Source: Ectorhizobium quercum (GTDB taxonomy: Bacteria > Pseudomonadota > Alphaproteobacteria > Rhizobiales > Rhizobiaceae). Taken from it: DNA of 64,000 nt. A model generated the notes under the pieces. The model did not search any database. It was not told the origin of the DNA and saw only the letters and a program-made list of their open reading frames with translations. This document shows positions 17,773-27,560 of the stretch, one piece after another. Each line of letters starts with the position of its first letter. The stretch's first letter is position 1. The stretch spans positions 281,776 through 345,775 of the forward strand of contig NZ_JANFPI010000006.1 of the NCBI RefSeq assembly GCF_026552795.1, written 5' to 3'. A program made the translations under genes and the position numbers.

Positions 17773-20700
17773 ATGGCGAAAAAGAGAATCTCAAAAAGCA
17801 CTCTTTCGATGTTCCTGCGCACGAAGTGTGATCGTGAACTTTACTTGTCGTTGCACGAGGATTCTGTACTTGAGGCAAATAGCATGCCTGTGCCTCTCCA
17901 GGCTCGTCCGGGAATCGGAGTCCTCCAGACAGCGGGCCGAGATTTCGAGGATGAACGAAATGATCAGTTGATCCAATCCTTCGGTAACCTGGTCATTTAT
18001 CAGCCCGAAAAAGGCAGCGCAGACAAGCCGGTCAAGGCACCGCTCGCGTCGTTGCTCGGCAAGGTTACGGCTTTGCCATCGATCATCCTGCAAGGGAAGT
18101 TCGAGCCTTCATCTTTCCAAAATGCGGTCATGGCAAACATCGGGCTTCAACCTGGGCAAGTCACCCAGGTGCCACCAATCGCGGGCCTCATACCTGACAT
18201 CATTGTTGTGCGCCAGGCCACGTCGGACGATGAAGAAGTGGGCCCAGACGGATGCCGAAGACCAATTGACTCGACAACAGAGATGCGTCGGGCGCTGAGC
18301 ATCATTGATGTTAAGCATACCAGTGAGGCAAATCCGAGTTACTCCGCTGAAGTTGCGCTTTATGCGCTTTTTCTGGCCAACTGGGTCGTCGATCAGGGAC
18401 TCCAGAACGATTATTTTGTAACGATCCGTAGTTACTTGTGGACCCGCTTCAAACAGGGCCAATCAGCGCTCGATGGTCTGATTTCTGGTACCCCTCCAGC
18501 AACACCCAGCCAATATCTCGATGCGCTGATTGCCGACAGCGAGGACGCCAACCTTCGCTTCTACCTCCCCACCGTACTGCATTTCTTCCGGGGGGATTTG
18601 CTCCGGGTGATCGCCACTGGAGATGGGTCAGTCAACGGATGGGAGGATCTCGAATGGCACGTCGATGGCCGCTGCAACGCTTGTGATTGGCTTGGGCACG
18701 AGAAGTGGGCAAATTCGAAGGATAAAGCGCGTATCGCGGCGCAGCCAACGCACTACTGCTATCCTGCAGCGAAGCAGACCGGGCACCTAAGTCAGATTGC
18801 CGGTATGACTCGAGGCGCGAGAAAAACGCTGCAGATCAATGCTATTCAGGACACTGCAGGTGCAGCGAGCGCGCCGTCGGCGCATCCCGCCTTCCAACAA
18901 CACAGTCACCTCAAGAAGGAACGGAGCCGTATTCCCGCTAGGGCACAGGCGCTGATTTCCTCAACGACGAGCGTGGACAATGCGGCTGTGCTGGCAAGCT
19001 TAGCGCCTGCGCCACAACTCCACGTAGCTATTACGGTCAATTTTGACCCAAGTGCTGGCCTGCTTACTGGGCTATCGATACTTGGTAGAGCAACTGCGTA
19101 TGTAAAAGGTCAATCCCCGCGACAATTTTCATCCAAATGCTTTGTCGTGGACCAGAAGACCCTTGATGACGAATGGGTCGCTCTGGAAGGGCTCTTGTCG
19201 ACGCTATCGGATATTGTTGATCAGGCCGAGGCATTTATTCGCACCGCCGGAAGAACCCCACTCACTGCACAAGTAGCGTTTTGGGAGCAACGCCAGTTTG
19301 AAGAACTTTGTGCGGCAATGGGACGGCATTTGCCGAGGGTGCTGAGCCTGACCAACCGGAAGACCAAGGCGCTAGCGTGGCTATTTCCAGCCGATGAGTT
19401 GATCGAGAAGCCCGATGGCGCAGTCAGCCCTTGCATTGTTTTCATTGATGAGATTGTCCGGCGAGTTGTTTTTGCCCCGACACCTCACGTCATCACCCTG
19501 TTCGATACGGTCGAAACCTACTTTTCCGGGCCTGGACCAGTTCGGCTTGGGGATGCATTCTATAGAGAGTTCCTGACCAACGGCATACCGAGGGAACGAA
19601 TTTACGAGATCTGGAGTAACGTCACCACGATTAAGCGCGGTTCCGTTACCGTCCCCCGAAACACCGTTATTCAAGAATTCGCCAATGCATTGGACAAGCA
19701 GTGCCGGGCATTGAACAGCATAGTTGAGCGGCTTCGGACGGATTTCAAAGGACAGCTCAAAGCAAATGCTCCCAAGCTGGCATTATCGATTCCGCAGGGG
19801 GCTCGGAACGTTGCGTTTGACAGCAAGCTTTGGGTTTGGTGGGAAGAGTTACAGTATCACACTAGGAAGCTGGAGTCCCACCAGCGGCTGGCGCTCGATG
19901 CTGAGTCATTGGAGGCCAGTTATGAAGCTATTCGGCTCACCAACGGCCAGTCGACAGGGATACCGGAAGAGTACATTTTTGATGTTCTCCCAGGTTCAAC
20001 CGAAGCCAAACTCGACGACAACGAGGGCTATCTTGCCCTTGGCAAGGAAGGGTATCCCGGACTTCCCTTGCAACGCGGGAGGGACCTAATCCCCGTTGGC
20101 GCCCCTGCGTACTCAGGTCAGAACGATACTCTGCTCACGCCGCTGTGGTCGGCACTTTCCGTGACACTTGTGTCCTTCGATCGAGGCACTCGAAAAGCGG
20201 TCCTGAAGCTGACCAACTGGCGTGATCCTGCGTTCGCCCCGTATCTTGTTGCGAATTCGAATGTAGATCTTCTGAACGACATCTTTGTTACAAAAGGCCA
20301 GAGTTCATTCAAATGGTACGAAACAGTCAAAAAGCTTCTGATGGCTGTAGGAAATCCTCCGATTGCTGTAGCAGATAGTAATGCGGCCACCGCGATGGGG
20401 GCAAGCCCACCGAGCCCCGGTTCCGACCCCATTACCCCTCTGGCCCGCATACTCTGGGCGGCAGATGCGATCCACGCAACATCCGTCGTCGCCCCGGCTC
20501 AAGCTGCATCGGTTGCCGCCTACGCTAAGGCTAAGCACAATCTGAACAGCAGCCAGACCGATGCCGTCGCACACGCGGCGGAAAAAGGGCTGACCATCAT
20601 TTGGGGACCTCCTGGGACGGGGAAAACGCAGACACTTGCCGGTTGCATTCATGGTCTTGTCCATGATGCCGTAGGTAGGAGTCAGCCGCTGAAGCTATTG

Positions 20701-22020
20701 ATCGCGGGGCCAACGTATAAGGCTGTGGAAGAGATTATCGGTCGCGTTGTTGAGGCATTGGATAACGATGTGACCTGTCCAGCCGAGGTATACGTTGGAT
20801 ATTCCTCCTCGCAAGTTCCCAAGTCTCTCACTGCAGCCAACTCACATCTAGGTGTCTATTCATTTCATTTGAACCAATCCAATCAAGAAACTCAGGATTG
20901 TCTTGCAAGCTTGGCGAACACCAATTCTGTGACCATAGTTGCCACGTCGACGATGCAGGCATACAAGCTCGCAGAGTGGACGTCTGGTAACAGTGTTGGA
21001 CCAGTGTTTGATGTGGTGATCGTTGACGAAAGCTCTCAGGCGCAGGTCACCACGGCGATTTCACCATTGGCCACACTGAAAGATGATGCGCGATTGATCA
21101 TTGCCGGCGACCATCTTCAGATGCCGCCGATCATGGCGCTTGAGCCACCTAGAGGGGCCGAATACTTGGTGGGCAGCATCCAGAAATACTTGCTCGACCG
21201 TCCCTTCGGTAGCAAAATCACGCCGTGTCCCCTTGAAGAGAATTACCGCTCGGCAGAAGACATCGTTGCCTATGCCCGAACGATTGGCTATCGAGCGACC
21301 TTGAAGGCAGTAAATGCTGCGACAACGCTCCATCACTTGGCTGCACTGCCAACCCCCGCATCGGGCTTTCCTGGGGGGCTACCTTGGTCGCCACTGTGGC
21401 TGCAGATTCTGGACGTCAACAAGAAGGTGCTGACGCTGCTCCATGACGATGACCTGTCGTCGCAAAGCAATTCCTTTGAAGCCAAGATTGTCGCGGCATT
21501 GACTTGGTGCCTGAGGCAAACAGTGAGTGCAGAGCTTGACGGGCGAGGTGCCGCAACGCATGTAGCGCCTACTCCCGATCAGTTTTGGGGGCGGTGCATC
21601 GGCATTGTGACGCCGCATCGGGCTCAACGCGCGTTGGTGGTTCGCGAGCTGAGATCATTATTCCCATCCGATCCGCCGGAACTGATCGACTCAGCGGTCG
21701 ATACCGTAGAAAAATTCCAAGGCGGACAACGGCATACGATTATTGTCACATTCGGTGTCGGCGATGCTGACGTAATCATGGGAGAGGAAGCCTTTCTCAT
21801 GCAGCTCGAGAGGACAAACGTTGCCATCTCGCGTGCAATGGCCAAGTGCCTAGTGATCATGCCAATAACGCTTGCGGGCCACGTTCCTCACGACAAGAGG
21901 GCCTTAGAGACAGCTCACGCAATCAAAGATTATGTCGATGAATTTTGTAGTCAAGAGATTGCAGATCAGATCGTATGTGGTTCGACATCACGACAAGGAA
22001 AGCTACGCTACCACCAATAA
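17773..22020 (+). CDS. Dna2-like protein: RecB/Cas4-type nuclease fused to Upf1-family helicase
   Basis: About 1415 residues from MAKKRISKSTLSMF; an ATG 15 bp upstream is also possible. The N-terminal nuclease has ALSIIDVKHT (D179, K181) and AEVALYALFL, with C19, C301, C304 and C329 that could hold an Fe-S cluster. A long middle region is unrecognised. The C-terminal SF1B helicase has LNSSQTDAV (Q motif), GPPGTGKT (945-952), VDESSQAQ (D1085), AGDHLQMPP, ENYRS, and a final block with FQGGQR and TNVAISRAM. This order matches Dna2-type nuclease-helicases, which act on flaps or DNA ends. It follows res after 48 bp, so is probably in the same transcript. GC is lower than in the UvrD gene. Its defence role is inferred from context. 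Confidence 0.8.
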   Translation: MAKKRISKSTLSMFLRTKCDRELYLSLHEDSVLEANSMPVPLQARPGIGVLQTAGRDFEDERNDQLIQSFGNLVIYQPEKGSADKPVKAPLASLLGKVTALPSIILQGKFEPSSFQNAVMANIGLQPGQVTQVPPIAGLIPDIIVVRQATSDDEEVGPDGCRRPIDSTTEMRRALSIIDVKHTSEANPSYSAEVALYALFLANWVVDQGLQNDYFVTIRSYLWTRFKQGQSALDGLISGTPPATPSQYLDALIADSEDANLRFYLPTVLHFFRGDLLRVIATGDGSVNGWEDLEWHVDGRCNACDWLGHEKWANSKDKARIAAQPTHYCYPAAKQTGHLSQIAGMTRGARKTLQINAIQDTAGAASAPSAHPAFQQHSHLKKERSRIPARAQALISSTTSVDNAAVLASLAPAPQLHVAITVNFDPSAGLLTGLSILGRATAYVKGQSPRQFSSKCFVVDQKTLDDEWVALEGLLSTLSDIVDQAEAFIRTAGRTPLTAQVAFWEQRQFEELCAAMGRHLPRVLSLTNRKTKALAWLFPADELIEKPDGAVSPCIVFIDEIVRRVVFAPTPHVITLFDTVETYFSGPGPVRLGDAFYREFLTNGIPRERIYEIWSNVTTIKRGSVTVPRNTVIQEFANALDKQCRALNSIVERLRTDFKGQLKANAPKLALSIPQGARNVAFDSKLWVWWEELQYHTRKLESHQRLALDAESLEASYEAIRLTNGQSTGIPEEYIFDVLPGSTEAKLDDNEGYLALGKEGYPGLPLQRGRDLIPVGAPAYSGQNDTLLTPLWSALSVTLVSFDRGTRKAVLKLTNWRDPAFAPYLVANSNVDLLNDIFVTKGQSSFKWYETVKKLLMAVGNPPIAVADSNAATAMGASPPSPGSDPITPLARILWAADAIHATSVVAPAQAASVAAYAKAKHNLNSSQTDAVAHAAEKGLTIIWGPPGTGKTQTLAGCIHGLVHDAVGRSQPLKLLIAGPTYKAVEEIIGRVVEALDNDVTCPAEVYVGYSSSQVPKSLTAANSHLGVYSFHLNQSNQETQDCLASLANTNSVTIVATSTMQAYKLAEWTSGNSVGPVFDVVIVDESSQAQVTTAISPLATLKDDARLIIAGDHLQMPPIMALEPPRGAEYLVGSIQKYLLDRPFGSKITPCPLEENYRSAEDIVAYARTIGYRATLKAVNAATTLHHLAALPTPASGFPGGLPWSPLWLQILDVNKKVLTLLHDDDLSSQSNSFEAKIVAALTWCLRQTVSAELDGRGAATHVAPTPDQFWGRCIGIVTPHRAQRALVVRELRSLFPSDPPELIDSAVDTVEKFQGGQRHTIIVTFGVGDADVIMGEEAFLMQLERTNVAISRAMAKCLVIMPITLAGHVPHDKRALETAHAIKDYVDEFCSQEIADQIVCGSTSRQGKLRYHQ

Positions 22021-22032
22021 CCACCTCTGATG

Positions 22033-23157
22033 TTAAACGCGCTCGACGTGGAAATCGAACTCAACTGCGGCAGAAGATACTGCTTTCATCTGATCTGCTT
22101 GCCGCTTACCGGCATCCGCGGCCTTTGCCGGCCTGGTCGACATTAGGCGCCACGCGACACCGGATTCCTCTAGTGAGCGCTTGAAAATTGCCTTGGCGTC
22201 GACCGCGGCAGAGGGAATGATCCCAAAGCGGACATACATGTGCAATGTTTCGGTAGGGACTGTGGTATTGGCAATATTGCGCCACACTTTGCCGAGCGAC
22301 GTAGCGAAGGCGCTTTTTCCTCCGTGGTCAAGCTGGGGGCCAGCCGAATAGTCAATAGCAGCGGGACCGCCGAGGAACCAGTTTCTCAGCCACTGATCCT
22401 GAACGTAGGTCCGCATACCGTAGTAGGGTGGGGAAGTGATCACGACTGATGGAGCGGCGCTAACCAACTGGAACACGTCGATCGACTGGGCGTCACCACA
22501 CAGAACTTGAGATATCGGAGATGGAGCAGTTCGCTCCAGGCCTACCAAACGCTCTATCTTGCGACGTAGTACGCGTAGAACGTCGATCTTCGGCGCTTTG
22601 AGGTTTCTCTCCTTCCAGAAACGGACGGCGTAGTCCGGCTTTGATGCATAGGTCCTAGGCATCTGGTTGGAGAGATAGCCGGCGTTTTCCATGTGCTTGG
22701 GAAGGGGGCCGTGAAGGCAGCCTAAGACAGCGGCGCGCAGGATAGTAGACGCATCAGTTTCGGACCCAAGGCTCGGCAGCCCCTCTCGCAGGGCGCAGAT
22801 ATCCTTAAGGGTATCAGGGTGATACGCGGCCTGAAAGAATGGCGTCGCAGGGACATCAACTGGTTCAGTTGCCTCAAGAAGATCTGCTGCAAGCTGGAGC
22901 GGTTCTTCCACATTGCACGTCGCCAGCTTGGCCTTTGCGATGGCGACAGCAACGGGCGATGAATCAATACCCCACGCCGCGACCCCAAGGGTGCGAGCGG
23001 CAAACAAAGTGGTGCCTCGACCACAAAATGGGTCAAGAACGATTGGGGCACTCTTTACATGTCTTTTCAGCACCCTGAGAGGATATTCGAGCGGGAACAT
23101 CGTAAAATAAGGGCAAATGGCATTTAGCGCATTATTTTTACTGTATGCGAGTACCAT
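22033..23157 (-). CDS. SPPY-type DNA methyltransferase, unlinked to Mod
   Basis: 374 residues. SAM-binding motif LDPFCGRGTT (41-50) comes before the catalytic motif TSPPYYG (241-247), the opposite order to Mod. The SPPY tetrad points to amino methylation, possibly N4-cytosine. It converges with the Dna2-like gene, leaving 12 bp between stops, so it has its own promoter in 23158-23386. No separate restriction endonuclease is adjacent. It may mark self DNA for the nuclease-helicases to the left or be a solitary methyltransferase. GC is somewhat low. The upstream gap shows no gene. Confidence 0.8.
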   Translation of the reverse strand: MVLAYSKNNALNAICPYFTMFPLEYPLRVLKRHVKSAPIVLDPFCGRGTTLFAARTLGVAAWGIDSSPVAVAIAKAKLATCNVEEPLQLAADLLEATEPVDVPATPFFQAAYHPDTLKDICALREGLPSLGSETDASTILRAAVLGCLHGPLPKHMENAGYLSNQMPRTYASKPDYAVRFWKERNLKAPKIDVLRVLRRKIERLVGLERTAPSPISQVLCGDAQSIDVFQLVSAAPSVVITSPPYYGMRTYVQDQWLRNWFLGGPAAIDYSAGPQLDHGGKSAFATSLGKVWRNIANTTVPTETLHMYVRFGIIPSAAVDAKAIFKRSLEESGVAWRLMSTRPAKAADAGKRQADQMKAVSSAAVEFDFHVERV

Positions 23158-23386
23158 CTATTTTGCTCTTACTCTTTTGGTAGATCTTCAGACATCTAAC
23201 TGACCGACGCCGGCGACAACAACGTCAGATAGACGGTTTGTAGTGAGATTCAAAGCACTTCATACGCTCGAATCCCCGAATGGAGTTGTCCAACGCGGCG
23301 TCTATGCTCCTTACCGACGTCTACGTGGTACTGGTCGGCAAGCAATGCCAAGCTGGTCGTACAACGTGGTCGTACAACGTCTCTTC

Positions 23387-24658
23387 TCACGGCTGGCGCG
23401 CCCGCGCCTGCTCCCGTATAGCTGCGTAGTCGCCCATCATCCTCGCGACCGCTGAGTTCTCTGGCAGCAATCCCAGTTCGTCTGCCGCGCGCGTCAGGAT
23501 CGCCTCGAACTCAGCGTCGGGCATGCGCACAAAACTCTGATCGGATCGGGGTGGGGGCATAGGTTCAACCTTAGGCTGCTCAACCGACCTTGCCCCCCCC
23601 CAGAAGGACGTGCGATCGGCGGCGAAATACCCGTCGGCCACGCGAAAGGTGCCCTGAAGTTCCACCGTGTCACCCGTGGCGAGCGACACCATGGTCTGCA
23701 GCCAGAGCGCTGTCGCCTCGGAAGCATGGGCGCCGGATATCTCGCCGAACGATCCTCGGATTTCGGTCGAGCCGTTCAGCACGAGCCGCCCGCGCATGCG
23801 CGCCGTGGTGCTGGAATTGACCTTGTAGAGCAGCGTGGCGCCGAACAGATACGTGCCGGCGACCGGCGCAATGAACCGGTTGTTGCCGGCGTCGAAGGCG
23901 CTCTGGTCGTTGTAGTCGGTGTTGTTGATCGCGATCTTCGTCCAGGTGTCGACGGCAACATAGTTGTCGTAGTTGGTATAGCCCTTGAAGCGCGGCAGCC
24001 GGGGCTGGTCGACGATGCCGGTGGCGTTGTCGACGATCAGCCCGTCGAAGAAGGCGCTGCCGTCGGCGGAGACCGCCAGCCGGAACCTGTCCGAACCGAA
24101 CAGGCCCATCAGCGCCTTGGTGACATAGCCGGTCTGGAGGGTGAGCCCGAGGTCACGACCGGCGGCCTCCTTGTTCATGGTGTAGAACAGATCGCCGGTG
24201 CCCCCTTCGACGACGGTCCTAGCGGTCCAAAGCGCGGCATTGAGCTTGGCCGAGAACGGATTGGCCGCATCGGCAGTCGTTCCGAGACCGAGCAGCACCA
24301 TGTTCTGTAGCTCGACGGGCGTCGTGACGATCCAGACGGAGCCGTCATAGACCAGCAGCACCCCCTCGTCCTCCACCCATGCCCGCCAGCCGGTCCGCGG
24401 CGGAAGGCGAAGCCAGGTGCCGTCGGTCCAGAGCGCGACGTTCAAATCCCACCCTGTCCAGGCCCCGGTTGCGCCTGACGCCACGATGTAGCGGTCACCG
24501 TCGGCGGGGCTGCCGGGCGGCGCGGTCAGATCCCGGTCGAGGACGGAGAGCTGCACGAGCCCGTCGAGCAGCCGAAGCGCCTCGTTGTGAGTGACATGCT
24601 TCTGGGCCTGCGCCGCCAGGATGTAGGGCAGCAGAAGATGGGTCGTGATGTCGGACAT
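23387..24658 (-). CDS. DUF2793 phage tail-region protein
   Basis: 423 residues. The N-terminal DUF2793 domain (HLLLPYILAAQAQKHVTHNE, LLDGLVQLSVLDR, PADGDRYIVASGATGAW) is typical of the last structural gene of alphaproteobacterial prophages and gene-transfer-agent-like elements. The C-terminal half (KFNAPVAG-like TYLFGATLLYKVNSST, MRGRLVLNGSTEIRG) resembles a C1q/TNF-like jelly-roll that could bind host surface sugars. It is the final gene of the leftward tail operon, 8 bp after the baseplate gene. Probably a tail fibre or tip decoration. Looks complete. Confidence 0.75.
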   Translation of the reverse strand: MSDITTHLLLPYILAAQAQKHVTHNEALRLLDGLVQLSVLDRDLTAPPGSPADGDRYIVASGATGAWTGWDLNVALWTDGTWLRLPPRTGWRAWVEDEGVLLVYDGSVWIVTTPVELQNMVLLGLGTTADAANPFSAKLNAALWTARTVVEGGTGDLFYTMNKEAAGRDLGLTLQTGYVTKALMGLFGSDRFRLAVSADGSAFFDGLIVDNATGIVDQPRLPRFKGYTNYDNYVAVDTWTKIAINNTDYNDQSAFDAGNNRFIAPVAGTYLFGATLLYKVNSSTTARMRGRLVLNGSTEIRGSFGEISGAHASEATALWLQTMVSLATGDTVELQGTFRVADGYFAADRTSFWGGARSVEQPKVEPMPPPRSDQSFVRMPDAEFEAILTRAADELGLLPENSAVARMMGDYAAIREQARARQP

Positions 24659-24666
24659 GGGCGTTC

Positions 24667-27204
24667 TCAGAATGTCAGTGTAACGGTCTTCGGCGCACCC
24701 CGCCCGATCAGGGCGGAGAGCTGGAAGATGCGGACGGTCAGCGGGTCGACGGGTCCGAGCGGCGCGCCCCAGTCGGCGGTCTGCTGGGTGGCGGTGTAGA
24801 CCACGCTGGTGCTGGCGGCTGCCAAGGTTCGCTTGACGGCTGGACCGTCGAGGATCTCGACCTCATAGGCTTCGACCTCCTCGGCGAGCGGCACCTCGCC
24901 GGTGCCCCAGTTGTCGGCCGCGAGCGCGCGGGATCGTCGTGCCCAGCGGATCGTCAGATCGCCCGGCGTTCGGGGCCTTCGCCATGGCTGTTCGACATGA
25001 GCGACCGAGAACGGCCGGAGCCCCACGCCCTCGGGCGTGAAGCTCGTGGCAACATAGGTCTCGTCGCTGACCGGACGGCTCGCCGGGCCGATGCGCCAGT
25101 TCCAGGGAAGCCCGAGATCGGCTTCGGCGATCGGCAGCGATGCGATGCTCTCGTCCAGCACCACAACCCGCGCGCCAGCGGGCACCGGATTGCCCATGGC
25201 GCCTTCCGTTCCGCGCTGCCCGCGCAAGAGCCGGGTCAGACGATAGCGCCCCGGCGCGATCAGTTCGGCCGCCCCCGCCTGCACAATTTCCCAGATGCCT
25301 GGTGCGCTCTCGATGGCGAGCGCATTGGCGCCGCCGAGCAGCGCCAGATCCGTGACGCTCTCCAGCGTGCCCGAAAGCAGATCGACCACCAGCACGTTGC
25401 CGAGGTCGAAGCGCGCGGTCGGTCCGGGCCAGAAATCCGAAACCAGGACGCCGATCCGGGCCCGACTGCCGAAGGTGGTCAGCAGTTCGAAACCATCGGA
25501 CGAGCCGCTGCGGAACACCGCCATCTCGCCGGGCCATGGAATGGCATGGGCTGCGACGAAGGGACGATGCGCCGGCTGATCCTCGGTCAGTTGCGGCAGG
25601 TCCATCAATATCGCGTCGGGCGCACCGAACACGACCGGGCGCGTCAGCGAGGCGGCACGCGGATCGCCGGGCGGCAGATCGTAACTCGCGCGGTCCTGGT
25701 GGATCGCTTCCACTCCGCGCGCCTCGGCATCAGCGACGGAGACGAGACGGAACTCGATCTCCCGCCCGTCATGGGCGAGCCGGATCACGTCGGCGGGATC
25801 GAGCGCCAGCCGCGAGGGCGGAAGGCGGAAGGCTGCGCTCTCGCGTCCGGTCCAGGCTTCGAGCAGCGCGCGGCGGCAGCGGCGTTCCGCCTCTTCCGGC
25901 GGAACCGCCATCGGGAAGCTTTCGGATGCGATCCGCGTGGTGTCCACGGTGATGCGCCGCGCCTCGACGAGCGCGGCGTCGTAATCCTCGTCGGCACGGG
26001 CGACCTGCCACTTCAGCGCCTGCGGCAGTTCGGTCTCCTGGCCCCGCGTCAGTTCCAGCACATCGCCCTCATGGGTGGAGACCAGATCGTCGGGCGCGAT
26101 GGTGGTGACGGACGCTCGGCCGCGCATGACGAAACGAATGACGCCCTCGGTCTCGACGGCATCGAACCCGAAATGCCGCGACAGCGTGGTGATGGAGGCG
26201 CGTGGGCTTTCCAGCGCGCCGATCGCATATCCCTCGACCGCGCCCCAGAGCCCGGTGACATCGATCCGGTCCTCGGGCATACCGGCGCGCAGGCAGAGGT
26301 GCCGCACGAGGGCCGCCAGCGATACCGCGCCGAGGCGGCCGGTCAGCCAGTGGCCGAGCCGCCAGTTCGGACCGTCGGTCCAGACGTCGGTCAGTTCCGG
26401 GAAGAACGGATAGGGGCGTGCGTCCCAGGTCCAGGCGGCGCATTCCGGGACATGAACCATCCGGCCGCCATAGACGGCGGACACCGGATTGTTCGCAGCC
26501 TCGCCCCACCAGAGATAGCTTGCCTCGAGATAGGCGCGCTGGATCGCATCGTCACGCCAGCCCCGCGAGAAATACGGCGTGAAGCTCTCGGAGGACTTCG
26601 GATCGAAGAAGACGTTCGGCTGGTTGGTACCCCGGTCGATGGCGGGACAGCCGAGTTCGGTGAACCGGATCGGCTTCGACTGCGGCGCCCATGCCGTCGG
26701 CGTCGCGCTCTCCACCCCGCCGGGGCGATTGAAATGCTGATTCGACCACCAGGCACGCAAATCCTTGTAGCGGAAGAGCCATGGCTTGCCGGCGGCACCA
26801 TCGGTGATCGGGGTGCGGATCTGCGCCGATCGATCGGCGGCGCTGGCGTAGAACCAGTCGAAACCTTCGCCACCCGCGATGTTCGCCTGCAGATAGGCCC
26901 GGTCGTAGATCGCGGGCCAGCCCTCGGCGGCATCGAGATGGTCGAACCCGTCCCGCCAGTCGGAGAGCGGCATGTAGTTGTCGATGCCGACGAAATCGAT
27001 CTCCGGATCGGCCCAGAGCGGATCGAGGTGAAAGAACACGTCGCCGCTTCCGTCGGCCGGCTGGTGGCCGAAATATTCCGACCAGTCGGCGGCGTAGCCG
27101 ATCTTCGTGCCAGCCCCGAGAATGGACCGGACATCGGCGGCCAGATCCCGATAGACCTGCACGGCCGGATAGGTGGATGCGCCCGAGCGGATGGTGGTGA
27201 GGTG
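24667..27204 (-). pseudogene. Baseplate 'megatron' protein (TIM-barrel hydrolase-like), N-terminus deleted
   Basis: About 840 residues of the large baseplate protein of siphophages and gene transfer agents. The glycoside-hydrolase TIM-barrel-like part is near the start (YAADWSEYFGHQPADGSGDV, FVGIDNYMPLSDW, FTELGCPAID). Then comes the phage-tail baseplate domain through LLRGQRGTEGAMG to the end. Intact members are about 1250-1300 aa. Here homology begins abruptly at LTTIRSGASTYPAV, where the DNA joins a DUF2460 gene in another frame. The first ATG in frame is at 27162. About 450 residues plus the genes for DUF2163 and the NlpC/P60 peptidase expected upstream are gone. Confidence 0.75.
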
Positions 27205-27551
27205 TAGCGCTTCACCAGCTGGAACTGCGTCGTCGTGCCGTCGCCGATGCCGACCTGCTGGTCGGTTGAGCCCGGCGTCTGCGATGGCAGGCAGGACTTG
27301 AAGTCGGCCCAGTCCTTGAAGCGGAAGCCGTGAAGACGACCGTTTCTTGCCTCGAAGAAGGCGACCACTGCCGCGAGATCGTCGGCACGACGGATGCCAT
27401 AGGCCACGTCATAGCGGCGGCGCGAGTTCGCCCAGCTGGCGTTGCGTTCCTCGTCGCCCGAGGCCAGCTCCACGATCTGGGTGCGCCGCTCCGGTCCGCC
27501 GCGCGCACCACGGCTGATGTCGTCCGGGAACCGGACCTCGTGAAAAGCCAT
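27205..27551 (-). pseudogene. DUF2460 tail protein, C-terminal half deleted
   Basis: The N-terminal ~115 residues match the DUF2460 family (distal tail or baseplate component of GTA-like phages): FHEVRFPDDISRGARGGPER, AYGIRRADDLAAVVAFFEAR and FKDWADFKSC, ending TTTQFQLVKRYTS. The family continues to about 210 aa. Here the frame runs into the shifted megatron sequence and stays open to 26391, giving a nonsense tail. The join lies within the CACCTCACC stretch near 27,203. Transcribed with the tape-measure gene just upstream. Confidence 0.75.
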
Positions 27552-27560
27552 GACGATGCC

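Noticed and set aside
6608..23157. Call as DISARM, BREX or Druantia
   Set aside because: No DUF1998, PglZ, BrxL-type or PLD genes seen; only a partial functional likeness.
24997..27207. 736-residue open frame on the plus strand
   Set aside because: Antisense shadow of the baseplate gene; Arg/Gly/Asp-rich with no domain.
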